NCBI RefSeq assembly: GCF_019799965.1
Contig: NZ_JABGCJ010000001.1
Span: 1-64,000 of the forward strand
Direction: 5' to 3'
DNA: 64,000 nt
From: Modestobacter italicus
GTDB lineage: Bacteria > Actinomycetota > Actinomycetes > Mycobacteriales > Geodermatophilaceae
Below, one piece after another: positions 35,355 to 43,252 of this stretch. A program made the translations under genes and the position numbers. The number at the start of each line of letters is the position of its first letter. Position 1 is the first letter of the stretch. Below the pieces are notes generated by a model, which saw only the letters and a list, made by a program, of their open reading frames with translations, ran no database searches and was not told the origin of the DNA.

Positions 35355-35447
35355 CCACGGCCCCCGCCCCCCGCAGCCTCCCTGCTGCACCCGCACCCGG
35401 CCGCGTCGCGCACGCACCCCGTGCCGGCGCAGAGGAGAACGACTGAC

Positions 35448-37127
35448 GTGTCGACCCCCACCCGCAGCAGCAACCGCCCCGTCCGCGGACAGGGCCAGTG
35501 GGCACTGGGCTACCGCGAGCCGCTGAACCCGAACGAGCGGATGAAGAAGGACTCCGACGGCCTGGACGTCCGCCAGCGGATCCTGGACATCTACGCCCAC
35601 ACCGGCTTCGACGGCATCGACCCCGGTGACCTGCGCGGCCGGATGCGCTGGATGGGCCTCTACACCCAGCGCGCGCAGGGCATCCCCGGCGGCAAGACCG
35701 CCGTCCTGGAGGCCGAGGAGCTCGAGGACTCCTACTTCATGATGCGGGCCCGCATCGACGGCGGGCAGCTGACCAGTGAGGCCCTCCGGGTCCTCGGCGG
35801 GATCAGCACCGAGTTCGGCCGGGACGTCGCCGACGTCACCGACCGGCAGAACGTCCAGTACCACTGGATCCGGATCGAGGACGTGCCGGAGATCTGGCGA
35901 CGGCTCGAGTCGGTCGGCCTGAGCACGATGGAGGCCTGTGGCGACGTGCCGCGCGTGATGCTCGGCTGCCCGCTGGCCGGCGTCCTCGAGGACGAGGTCA
36001 TCGACGCCTCCGAGGTGCTGGCCCAGACGGTCGAGAAGTACCTGGGCGACCCGCAGTTCAGCAACCTGCCGCGCAAGTGGAAGACGTCGATGTCCGGCTG
36101 TGTCGACCACTGCACCGAGCCCGAGATCGACGACGTCTCCTTCGTCGGTGTGGTCAACGAGGACGGCGAGGCCGGCTACGACCTGTGGGTCGGCGGCGGC
36201 CTGTCGACCAACCCGATGTTCGCCAAGCGGATCGGCGTGTTCGTCCGGCCCGACCAGGTGACCGACGTCTGGGCCGGGTGCACGTCGATCTTCCGCGACT
36301 ACGGGTACCGCCGCTCCCGCAACCACGCCCGGATCAAGTTCCTGATGGCGGACTGGGGCCCGGAGAAGTTCCGCCAGGTGCTCGAGGACGAGTACCTGCG
36401 CGAGAAGCTGCCCGACGGCCCGGCGCCGGCCCCGGCGAAGCACGACCAGCGCGACCACGTCGGGGTCAGCAGGCAGAAGGACGGCCACAACGCCGTGGGC
36501 TTCGCCCTGCGCACCGGCCGGATCAGCGGCAGCCTGCTCACCCGGATCGCCGACCTGGCCGAGGAGTACGGCACGCAGGGCGGGCGGATCCGGACGACGA
36601 CCCAGCAGAAGCTGGTGATCCTCGACGTCCCGGACGCCCGCGTCGAGGAGCTGGTCGACGCGCTGGCCGAGCACGACCTGCAGGTGCGCCCGAGCGCCTT
36701 CCGCCGCGGCACCATGGCCTGCACCGGCCTCGAGTTCTGCAAGCTGGCGATCGTCGAGACCAAGGCGCACGCCCAGGAGCTGTACGCCGAGCTCGAGCGC
36801 CGGCTGCCGGACTTCGACGAGCCGATCGGGATCAACGTCAACGGCTGCCCGAACAGCTGCGCCCGGTTCCAGACCGCCGACATCGGCTTCAAGGGCATGA
36901 TCGTCCGCAACGCCGAGGGCGAGAGCGTCGAGGGCTTCCAGGTGCACCTGGGCGGGCACCTCGGGGTCGAGGCGTCCTTCGGCCGCAAGTTCCGCGGCCA
37001 CAAGATCACCAAGGAGGAGACGGCGGACTACTGCGAGCGGGTGCTGCGCGGCTACCTCGACCGGCGCGAGCCGGGCGAGCGCTTCGCCCAGTACGTCGCA
37101 CGCGCCGACGAGGAGTGGCTGGTCTGA
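35448..37127 (+). CDS. sir: Ferredoxin-dependent sulfite reductase (NirA type)
   Basis: A 559-residue siroheme/4Fe-4S reductase converting sulfite to sulfide. The cluster/siroheme cysteines are C425 and C431 (ACTGLEFCKLA) and C467 and C471 (NGCPNSCAR). Y72 (GLYTQR) and C164 (MEACGD) are exactly 92 residues apart, the spacing of the covalently linked Tyr-Cys pair near the active site of M. tuberculosis NirA, which marks sulfite rather than nitrite reductases. GTG at 35448 has AGAGGAG about twelve bases upstream. First enzyme of the operon with the zinc-ribbon protein and cysH. Confidence 0.95.
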   Translation: MSTPTRSSNRPVRGQGQWALGYREPLNPNERMKKDSDGLDVRQRILDIYAHTGFDGIDPGDLRGRMRWMGLYTQRAQGIPGGKTAVLEAEELEDSYFMMRARIDGGQLTSEALRVLGGISTEFGRDVADVTDRQNVQYHWIRIEDVPEIWRRLESVGLSTMEACGDVPRVMLGCPLAGVLEDEVIDASEVLAQTVEKYLGDPQFSNLPRKWKTSMSGCVDHCTEPEIDDVSFVGVVNEDGEAGYDLWVGGGLSTNPMFAKRIGVFVRPDQVTDVWAGCTSIFRDYGYRRSRNHARIKFLMADWGPEKFRQVLEDEYLREKLPDGPAPAPAKHDQRDHVGVSRQKDGHNAVGFALRTGRISGSLLTRIADLAEEYGTQGGRIRTTTQQKLVILDVPDARVEELVDALAEHDLQVRPSAFRRGTMACTGLEFCKLAIVETKAHAQELYAELERRLPDFDEPIGINVNGCPNSCARFQTADIGFKGMIVRNAEGESVEGFQVHLGGHLGVEASFGRKFRGHKITKEETADYCERVLRGYLDRREPGERFAQYVARADEEWLV

Positions 37128-37129
37128 CC

Positions 37130-37300
37130 ATGTCGGAGGAGGGCGAGCCGCGGCGGGGAAGGACCCGGCAGTTGCCGGTGTTCCACTGCCCGTACTGCGG
37201 CGACGAGGAGCTCGTCCCGGAGGGTGAGGGCTGGCACTGCACCTCGTGCCTGCGCACCTTCACCGTGCACCTGACCGGAACTGGGGTGAACCGACCGTGA
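37130..37300 (+). CDS. Small zinc-ribbon protein between sir and cysH
   Basis: A 56-residue protein with paired knuckles, CPYCGDEELVPEGEGWHCTS then C: two CxxC motifs 15 residues apart, able to bind one zinc. A basic N-terminus (EPRRGRTRQLP) and a short beta-rich tail flank it. Small proteins of this type lie between sulfite reductase and cysH in other actinobacteria; function unknown. ATG at 37130 is two bases after the sir stop, and its TGA overlaps the cysH GTG (37297-37300). Confidence 0.85.
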   Translation: MSEEGEPRRGRTRQLPVFHCPYCGDEELVPEGEGWHCTSCLRTFTVHLTGTGVNRP

Positions 37301-38010
37301 CCACCGCCGTCGTCCAGCCGACACCGGAGCTGGCCGCCGAGGCCGATGCGCGCTTCGAGGGCATCACCGACCCGGTCGAGCAGGCGCTGGCCGTGCTCAC
37401 CTGGGCCGGGGAGACCTTCGGGGACTCGTTCGCGATCACCTCTTCCATGGCCGACGGGCTGCTGGCGCACCTGGCCAGCCGCGCCGTCCCCGGGGTCAAC
37501 GTCGTGTTCCTGAACACCGGGTACCACTTCGCCGAGACGATCGGCACCCGCGACTGGATCACCAGCGTGCTGCCGATCACGCTGCACGACGTCCAGCCGC
37601 CGCAGACCGTGGCCGAGCAGGACGCCGAGCACGGCGCGAAGCTGTACGAGCGCGACCCGGACCTGTGCTGCTCGCTGCGCAAGGTGCAGCCGCTGGCGCA
37701 GGCGCTGGCCGGCTTCACCGCCTGGGGTTCCGGCGTGCGCCGCGACGAGTCGGCCACCCGCACCGGCACCAAGGTCGTCGACTGGGACGCCAAGCGCGGC
37801 ATGGTGAAGGTCAACCCGCTGGCCGCGTGGACCCAGGAGCACGTGGACGCCTACATCGCCGAGCACCAGGTGCCGGTGAACCCGCTGTCGGAGATCGGCT
37901 ACGCCTCCATCGGCTGCGCCCCCTGCACCCGCCCGGTCGCCCCGGGCGAGGACCCGCGCGCCGGCCGCTGGGCCGGCAAGAACAAGGTCGAGTGCGGGCT
38001 GCACACCTGA
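37297..38010 (+). CDS. cysH: Adenylylsulfate (APS) reductase, CysH family with 4Fe-4S motif
   Basis: A 237-residue reductase making sulfite from activated sulfate with thioredoxin electrons. The PP-loop-like nucleotide site is SFAITSSMADGLLAHLA. Cysteines C124-C125 (LCCSLRK) and C207/C210 (GCAPCTR) are the CC...CxxC 4Fe-4S ligands that distinguish APS reductases from PAPS reductases, and C233 in the C-terminal ECGLHT is the catalytic Cys. So the pathway should not need APS kinase. GTG at 37297 overlaps the preceding stop. No sulfate adenylyltransferase gene is in the window directly after it. Confidence 0.93.
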   Translation: MTTAVVQPTPELAAEADARFEGITDPVEQALAVLTWAGETFGDSFAITSSMADGLLAHLASRAVPGVNVVFLNTGYHFAETIGTRDWITSVLPITLHDVQPPQTVAEQDAEHGAKLYERDPDLCCSLRKVQPLAQALAGFTAWGSGVRRDESATRTGTKVVDWDAKRGMVKVNPLAAWTQEHVDAYIAEHQVPVNPLSEIGYASIGCAPCTRPVAPGEDPRAGRWAGKNKVECGLHT

Positions 38011-38034
38011 GCTGACCGGCGGCAGGATGGGCCG

Positions 38035-38328
38035 GTGCCCCGACCACCGCGCCTCTCCCCCGACGACGTCACCGCCGCGCTGGGCGGCCTGCCGCTCTGG
38101 TCGGGCGGCACCGACGGCATCGAGCGCACCCTCGAGCTGCCCACCTTCCGGGCCGCGGTCGAGGCGATCAGCATGATCGCCGACGTGGCCGAGCTGATGG
38201 ACCACCACCCCGACCTCGACCTGCGCTGGACGACGGTGCGGGTCTCGGTGGTCACCCACTCCGCCGGCGGGCTCACCGAACTCGACCTGGAGCTCGCCCG
38301 CCGGGTCGACGCCCTGTTCCCCGGCTGA
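38035..38328 (+). CDS. Pterin-4a-carbinolamine dehydratase-like protein
   Basis: A 97-residue protein: LPLWSGGTDGIERTLELPTF and the EL(M)DHHPDL...W..V.V segment (AELMDHHPDLDLRWTTVRVS) give the H-H-P...W arrangement of PCD/DCoH, where the His pair dehydrates 4a-hydroxytetrahydropterin. No aromatic amino acid hydroxylase is nearby; the role here may be in another pterin pathway such as molybdopterin (speculative). GTG at 38035 is six bases after CAGGAT (38023-38028), a leaderless signature, so it is likely transcribed separately from cysH. Confidence 0.88.
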   Translation: MPRPPRLSPDDVTAALGGLPLWSGGTDGIERTLELPTFRAAVEAISMIADVAELMDHHPDLDLRWTTVRVSVVTHSAGGLTELDLELARRVDALFPG

Positions 38329-38333
38329 CCCGG

Positions 38334-38717
38334 TCAGCTGCCCAGCGGCGCGTACAGGTCGATCCGGTGTCCGTCGGGGTCGGCCACCGTGGCGTAGCGC
38401 TGTCCCCACGGGGCGTCCCACGGCTCCGTGACGACGGTGTGCCCCGCCGCGGCGACCCGGCCGGCGACGACGTCCACCTCCGTCGGGGATGCCAACCGGG
38501 TGGCGAACGCGGCCAGGTTGCCCGGCCGGGGCGGCTCGCCCAGCAGCTCCGCCATCATCGCGGCGCTGTCGATCATCAGCTGGGCACCGCTCCCCACGTC
38601 GGTCTGCACGTGCTCCTCGTCGTCGCCGAACGGCGGGAACCGGAACCCGAGCAGCTCGTAGAAGGTGACGGACCGGCGCAGGTCGAGGGCAACGACGCCC
38701 ACCGCGGTGATCTCCAT
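38334..38717 (-). CDS. VOC/glyoxalase-like protein
   Basis: A 127-residue vicinal-oxygen-chelate fold protein: ITAVGVVALDLRRSVTFYEL opens the first beta-alpha-beta-beta-beta unit and YATVADPDGHRIDLYAPLG is the usual final strand with the metal-binding DPDGH. Could be a dioxygenase, isomerase or resistance protein; no motif narrows it. ATG at 38717. Convergent with the dehydratase gene, only five bases apart. Confidence 0.87.
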   Translation of the reverse strand: MEITAVGVVALDLRRSVTFYELLGFRFPPFGDDEEHVQTDVGSGAQLMIDSAAMMAELLGEPPRPGNLAAFATRLASPTEVDVVAGRVAAAGHTVVTEPWDAPWGQRYATVADPDGHRIDLYAPLGS

Positions 38718-38783
38718 GCCGGCGGTCTACCGGGTGGGTCCGACACGACCGCCCGGTCCGGGCGGCACGCACCCCTGCCCGGA

Positions 38784-39308
38784 TCAGGCGCCGACCACCC
38801 GGGTGCCGGCGACGAGGTCGTGCAGGGCCCGGTGCGCCGGGTCCCGCCAGGCGATGGCGAGACTGACCGCCGGGACGAGCAGCGACAGCCCGTAGGTGGT
38901 CGCCACGGTGACCGGCGCGTCCACCTCGGCGATGATCCGCGCCACCGCCACGTGCGCCAGCTGCCAGGGCAGCAGCTTCACGGCGTTGCGGACGGCGACC
39001 CGGCCGGCACCGGCCCGCCGGCCGTCGCCGGCGACCACCGCGAGCCCGGTCCGCTGCTTGCCCCAGCTGCCCCGGCGGACGCCCGCCTCCGTGACGGTCA
39101 GGTAGGCCCAGACCGGCAGCACCGAGAAGCCGAACGCGACCGCGTCGGCAGCCACCGGCGAGATCGGGCCGGGAGCGGGGAGCGCCAGCCGCGCCCCCAG
39201 GCCGAGCACGGTGAGCACGGCCAGCCACCCGAGGATGACCAGGTAGTCCCAGGCGGAGGCACGCCACCGCGCAGCACCAGGGGCGGCGACGGCTGAGGTG
39301 ACGTCCAT
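38784..39308 (-). CDS. RDD family membrane protein
   Basis: A 174-residue membrane protein. RWRASAWDYLVILGWLAVLT is the RDD start (R-x-x-A-x-x-D), two further helices follow, and GSWGKQRTGLAVV then RNAVKLLPWQLAHVAV matches the central RDD motif G-x-S-x-G-K-x-x-x-x-L. RDD proteins have varied or unknown roles. ATG at 39308 is six bases after TACGGT on the minus strand, a leaderless signature; the upstream in-frame ATG is therefore not used. Confidence 0.85.
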   Translation of the reverse strand: MDVTSAVAAPGAARWRASAWDYLVILGWLAVLTVLGLGARLALPAPGPISPVAADAVAFGFSVLPVWAYLTVTEAGVRRGSWGKQRTGLAVVAGDGRRAGAGRVAVRNAVKLLPWQLAHVAVARIIAEVDAPVTVATTYGLSLLVPAVSLAIAWRDPAHRALHDLVAGTRVVGA

Positions 39309-39400
39309 CGCGCCACCGTAGGGTCCTCGAGCGTCGGTCACGGCCCTCGACGCAGGGACCCACGCCGTCGTCGGCGATCACGACCTGTCGGTCGCGGTCG

Positions 39401-39487
39401 TCAGCCCTCGACGGGCACATCGACCTCGGCCTGGAGTCCGCCCTGCGGCTGCACGTACTCCTCCCGGCTGAGGTCAGGAGTGCTCAC
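39401..39487 (-). CDS. Possible 28-residue peptide gene downstream of phoX
   Basis: GTG at 39487 opens a 28-codon ORF (VSTPDLSREEYVQPQGGLQA then EVDVPVEG, TGA). GC by codon position, counted by hand, is 24/28, 11/28 and 24/28 for positions one, two and three, the strong low-second-position pattern of real genes here. It is on the same strand as phoX, 60 bases after it and beyond a terminator-like hairpin. The peptide is acidic, soluble and has no Cys. No ribosome-binding site is evident, and I recognise no family. Confidence 0.45.
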   Translation of the reverse strand: MSTPDLSREEYVQPQGGLQAEVDVPVEG

Positions 39488-39505
39488 CCGCGGCGCGCGG
39501 GCGGC

Positions 39506-39536
39506 GCCGGGCCCAGCCGGAAGGGCCAGGCCCGGC
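39506..39536 (-). terminator. Hairpin after phoX
   Basis: GCCGGGCC (39506-39513) pairs exactly with GGCCCGGC (39529-39536) around a 15-base loop, 12 bases past the phoX stop. Confidence 0.45.
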
Positions 39537-39547
39537 AGACCGCCGGG

Positions 39548-41779
39548 TCAGCTGCCGACCCGGCCGCCATCCGTCCGGAAGACCACCGCCACGCTGGGCC
39601 GCGGGTAGGGACGCTCGGCCAGCCGGTCGGGCCAGGTGCTGGACGGCGTGTCCCGCGTCGACCCGGTGGTCTCCCCCGGGTGCTGCACCGAGACGAAGAC
39701 CGAGCGCGCGTCCGAGGTGATCAGCGGCCCGCTGCACTCCGCCCCGACCGGCACGGTGAGGAACGCCTTCAGGTGCCCGCGCTCCGGGCCGGCCGTCGGG
39801 ACCGCGAAGAGCCCGTCGTTGGTCCCGGCGAAGGTGCCGGCCTCCTGGTTCCGGGTGGAGAGCACGTTGCCGTCGGTGGAGATCCACAGGTTGCCGGCCG
39901 GGTCGAACTCCAGGTTGTCCGGACACGAGATGGCGCTGACCGCCGACTTGTCGTAGCCGGCGAAGTACGTCCCCGGCGTCTCCGGGTCACCGGCCACGAT
40001 GAACACCCGCCAGTAGAAGTCGTCCCCGGCGATGCCGTCGGTCTCCAGCCACTCCAGGACGTGGCCGTTCCGGTTGCCGGCGCGCTCTTCGTAGGTGCCG
40101 TCCTCCAGGTCGAAGGCGAACGACCGGGACACCGGGTTCGCCTCGTCGGCGACCTCCCGCCGGGAGTTGTTGGTCAACGCCGCGTAGACCCGGCCGTTGA
40201 CCGGGTTGACCTGGATGTCCTCCGGGCGGTCCATCCGGGTCGGCACCCTGGCCGGGTCGACGACGACAGGGGCGGCGGGGTCGGGGAAGTCGCCATCGGC
40301 GTCCAGCTGCTTGCCCAGCCGGTCGGCGGCCAGGCGGGTGAAGGTGAGCACCCAGGGCACCGACTTGCCGGGGATCATCGACTGCCCGTCCCGGACCAGC
40401 GGGATCCACTGGCCCGTGCCGTCGAACTCGCCGTCGGCCGGCACGCTCGCGAGGCCGTCGATCTGCTCGGGCGGCGAGTCGCCGGTGAAGCGTGCGACGT
40501 AGAGGTCGCCGTCCTCCAGGAGCGTCATGTTGTGCTCCCGGGACGCGCGGTCGTCGCCGGGCTGGTAGCGGTTCCGCGACACGAACTTGTAGACGTAGTC
40601 GAACCGCTCGTCGTCACCGGAGTACGCGACGACGCGCCCGTCCTCGGCGATCTGGACGTTGGCCCCCTCGTGCTTGAAGCGGCCCATCGCCGTCCGCTTC
40701 CGCGGCGTCGAGTCCGGGTCGTACGGGTCCAGCTCCACCACCCAGCCGAAGCGGTTGACCTCGTTGGGCTCCTGCGCCAGGTCGAAGCGCGGGTCGACCT
40801 GCTCCCACCCGCGCACCGGGGCGTCCTCCGCGCTGACGCCGTAGCGGCCCAGGCGGGGCTCCCGCGGGTCCTCCGTGATCGGCGCAGAGGTGCCGAAGTA
40901 CTGGTTGAAGTTCTCCTCCCCGTGCAGGGTGGTGCCCCACGGGGTCATGCCACCCGCGCAGTTGTTCAGCGTGCCCAGGACGACGCGCCCCTCCGGGTCG
41001 GCGGTGGTGCGCACGTACTCCGAGCCGGCCACCGGACCGGTCAGCTCGTGGGGCGTCACCGCCGTGATCCGGCGGTTGTGCCTCCCCCGCTTGTCGGGAC
41101 GCCAGTTGCCGGTGTTGTTCTCCCGGCGGACCTCGACCACCGAGATGCCGTGCGCCATCATCGCGATGCGCTTCTGCTCGTCGGTGGTGGGCGCGGCCTC
41201 GTCGGCGACGCCGGCGAACATGAGCTGCTCGTCGGTGTACTCGTGGTTGACCACCAGCAGCGCCCGGCGACCGCTGCGGGTCAGGGGCAGGAACCCGATG
41301 TAGTCGCAGTTGTAGCCGAACTGCTTGGCCTGGGCCTCCGCCGTCTGGGCGTCGACGTCGAACTCCGGCGCGTCGTGCAGCACCGGGTCGCCCCAGCGCA
41401 TCACGACGCCGTACTCGTAGCCGGCCGCGGTGACGAGCTCGTCGAGCAGGTTCTGCTCGACTGGCTGGAACGTCAGCGGCACATCGGGGTGCGGCTGCCA
41501 GCCCACGTCCGACGGCCCGGTCGCGAGGGCAGGTGTGGCCCGCAGTGGACCCACTGCCACGACCAGGGCGCCGGCGCCGGCCGCCTTCAGCATCGTGCGC
41601 CGGCTGAAGGCCCCCTCGATCACCTGCCCGATCGTCGGGTTGTCGGTCTGGTTCGGCACGGGCGCGTCGCAGGCGTTGCCGCACTTGTAGTGGCAGGTCG
41701 TGTGACTGCGACTGCCGTGCCGGACGGAGCTCAGCAACGGGAGCAGGAGCCGGCGGCGGGACGGGATGATGTCCGTCAT
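39548..41779 (-). CDS. phoX: PhoX family alkaline phosphatase (DUF839)
   Basis: A 743-residue Tat-exported phosphatase. The N-terminus is long (CHYKCGNACDAPVPNQ precedes the signal), then SRRTMLKAAGAGALVVAVGP and APALA-type cleavage region. GTLNNCAGGMTPWGTTLHGEENF is the hallmark PhoX segment (Cys and acidic residues for the Fe/Ca cofactor), followed by WVVELDPYDPDSTPRKRTAM and RPEDIQVNPVNGRVYAALTN. PhoX enzymes release phosphate from organic esters outside the cell, usually under PhoP control; a GTTCACC unit lies 64 bases upstream. ATG at 41779. Confidence 0.92.
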   Translation of the reverse strand: MTDIIPSRRRLLLPLLSSVRHGSRSHTTCHYKCGNACDAPVPNQTDNPTIGQVIEGAFSRRTMLKAAGAGALVVAVGPLRATPALATGPSDVGWQPHPDVPLTFQPVEQNLLDELVTAAGYEYGVVMRWGDPVLHDAPEFDVDAQTAEAQAKQFGYNCDYIGFLPLTRSGRRALLVVNHEYTDEQLMFAGVADEAAPTTDEQKRIAMMAHGISVVEVRRENNTGNWRPDKRGRHNRRITAVTPHELTGPVAGSEYVRTTADPEGRVVLGTLNNCAGGMTPWGTTLHGEENFNQYFGTSAPITEDPREPRLGRYGVSAEDAPVRGWEQVDPRFDLAQEPNEVNRFGWVVELDPYDPDSTPRKRTAMGRFKHEGANVQIAEDGRVVAYSGDDERFDYVYKFVSRNRYQPGDDRASREHNMTLLEDGDLYVARFTGDSPPEQIDGLASVPADGEFDGTGQWIPLVRDGQSMIPGKSVPWVLTFTRLAADRLGKQLDADGDFPDPAAPVVVDPARVPTRMDRPEDIQVNPVNGRVYAALTNNSRREVADEANPVSRSFAFDLEDGTYEERAGNRNGHVLEWLETDGIAGDDFYWRVFIVAGDPETPGTYFAGYDKSAVSAISCPDNLEFDPAGNLWISTDGNVLSTRNQEAGTFAGTNDGLFAVPTAGPERGHLKAFLTVPVGAECSGPLITSDARSVFVSVQHPGETTGSTRDTPSSTWPDRLAERPYPRPSVAVVFRTDGGRVGS

Positions 41780-41821
41780 GGGGTGTCCTCGGGTCGGGTG
41801 GACGGTCCGCCCCGGACGTTA

Positions 41822-41850
41822 AGTGACCTCCGTCACCATCAAGGTGAACG
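41822..41850 (-). promoter_or_regulatory. Possible PHO-box/operator upstream of phoX
   Basis: On the minus strand GTTCACC (41849-41843) matches the core of the actinobacterial PhoP direct-repeat unit. The next 11-bp unit is poor. The same stretch also contains TGAC-CTCC-GTCA and GTCACC-ATCAA-GGTGAA inverted repeats, so another dimeric regulator is equally possible. Confidence 0.25.
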
Positions 41851-41949
41851 ATGGAGGAACCCCGCGTGACCGGTACGACTGCCGAGGCCGCGTGCGACCG
41901 GTCCTCGCCGGCACCGGGCCGGGCGAGGACGACCGAGCCGTCGGGCGGG

Positions 41950-42345
41950 TCAGTCGGTGACGGGGAGCACCAGCAGCCGCAGCAGCCGGTCGGCCTCGGC
42001 GTCGGGATCCGCGGTCAGGCCGGTGTGCACCGGACCGGGCTGGACGACGGTGCTGCGGGGTGCGGTCAGCCAGCGGAACCGTGAGCCCAGCGCCTCCCGC
42101 CCGGCCGCTCCGGAGCCCACCGCCGCCGAGCAGACGTCCGCGGCGGCCTGCAGCGCGGCGGTGATCGCCGCCGGGTCCGCCGTCGGGTCGAGGGCCCGCA
42201 GCCGGTCGGCGTCCAGGTGCACGCGCGAGCCGAGGTAGTCCCGCTGCCGGCAGTAGACGAGGACACCGGCGTTCAGCGACTCCCCGCGCTCGACCCGCGG
42301 CACCACCCGGAGCACGGCGTACTCGAACGTGTCGCGGGCGGTCAT
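41950..42345 (-). CDS. DUF3037 protein paired with HipA-like kinase
   Basis: A 131-residue protein starting TFEYAVLRVVPRVERGESLN AGV in the DUF3037 manner (YavlrvvPrveRgEfvNaGV), with YCRQRDYLGSRVHLD next. The role of DUF3037 is unknown, but it is regularly encoded next to HipA-type kinases. ATG at 42345 overlaps the kinase stop (ATGA), so the two are translationally coupled and probably form a complex or kinase-substrate/regulator pair (inference). Confidence 0.88.
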   Translation of the reverse strand: MTARDTFEYAVLRVVPRVERGESLNAGVLVYCRQRDYLGSRVHLDADRLRALDPTADPAAITAALQAAADVCSAAVGSGAAGREALGSRFRWLTAPRSTVVQPGPVHTGLTADPDAEADRLLRLLVLPVTD

Positions 42346-43199
42346 CGCTGGGTCACCCCCTCGGGCGGGGGCGGGCCGAGCCAGGACGGGCGGTTCTGCC
42401 CGCGCGGGGCGCTCCCCCGCCCCGCGCCGCCGGCCGCGGCAGCCGCGAGCACCCCGGGCAGCCAGCTGTCCCGGGCGGCCAGCCGGGCCAGCAGCTGCTC
42501 GACGTAGCGGCCGCGCACCTCGTCGGCGGGCTCGTCGGGTGACGGGCCCTCCAGCCAGGCGTCGGGCACCTGTGCCAGCACGTCGGTGAGCAGCGGCCGG
42601 GTGACCAGCGGGGCCAGCGCGGCGTCCGCGGCCCCGACGTCGGGCGCGCACTCGATCAGCGCGTGCTGCGCGGCGTCATAGGGGCGGCTGACGGCGGCGG
42701 GCGCGCCGGGCCAGTTGTGGTGGAAGGTGAGCGCCGCGCCGTGGTCGATCAGGTGCAGCCGGCCGTGCCAGAACAGCATGTTCGGGTTGCGCCACGAGCG
42801 GTCGACGTTGCCGATCAGCGCGTCGAACCAGACCACGCGACCCGCGAGCTCGGGGTCGACCTGCGCGGCGCCGGCCTCGAAGTCCAGCGCCCCGGGCAGG
42901 TAGTCCATGCCGAGGTTCACCCCGGCGGAGTTGCGCAGCAGCTCCTGGACCTCGAAGTCGGGTTCCCCCACCGCGAGCTCCGGGACGACGTCCACCGTCA
43001 CCAGCGCGGGCACCGGCAGCGAGAGCCGGCGGGCCAGCTCGCCGCAGACCACCTCGGCGGCCAGGACCTTCACGCCCTGGCCGGCGGCCCGCCACTTCAC
43101 CACGTAGGTGCCCAGGTCGTCGGCCTCCATGAGCCCCGGCAGCGAGCCACCCTCGCGCAGCGGGGTGACGTAGCGGGTGGCGGAGACGGCGGCGAGCAC
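42342..43199 (-). CDS. HipA-family kinase-like protein
   Basis: About 285 residues. SATRYVTPLREGGSLPGLME is the family N-terminus; YVVKWRAAGQGVKVLAAEVV includes the ATP-binding Lys; GNVDRSWRNPNMLFW gives the catalytic D and N in HipA order; HLIDHG is the metal-binding DFG equivalent. HipA kinases phosphorylate proteins such as glutamyl-tRNA synthetase, but this shorter type lacks a HipB partner and instead pairs with DUF3037. Start GTG 43199 is preferred because homologues begin just before SATRYVTP; GTG 43223 is possible. Confidence 0.85.
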   Translation of the reverse strand: MLAAVSATRYVTPLREGGSLPGLMEADDLGTYVVKWRAAGQGVKVLAAEVVCGELARRLSLPVPALVTVDVVPELAVGEPDFEVQELLRNSAGVNLGMDYLPGALDFEAGAAQVDPELAGRVVWFDALIGNVDRSWRNPNMLFWHGRLHLIDHGAALTFHHNWPGAPAAVSRPYDAAQHALIECAPDVGAADAALAPLVTRPLLTDVLAQVPDAWLEGPSPDEPADEVRGRYVEQLLARLAARDSWLPGVLAAAAAGGAGRGSAPRGQNRPSWLGPPPPEGVTQR

Positions 43200-43252
43200 A
43201 GTGCGCTGGACCCTACCGGCCACCGCCGGGCCCCCCGGGGAGACTGGACGGC

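Noticed and set aside
35100-37001. 633-codon open frame antisense to sulfite reductase
   Set aside because: High-GC shadow frame: the plus-strand protein is fully conserved and the antisense translation is low-complexity Gly/Val/Asp/Arg-rich.
41851-42084. 77-codon plus-strand ORF after the phoX promoter region
   Set aside because: It runs into the antisense of the DUF3037 gene, has no family signal and no ribosome-binding site.
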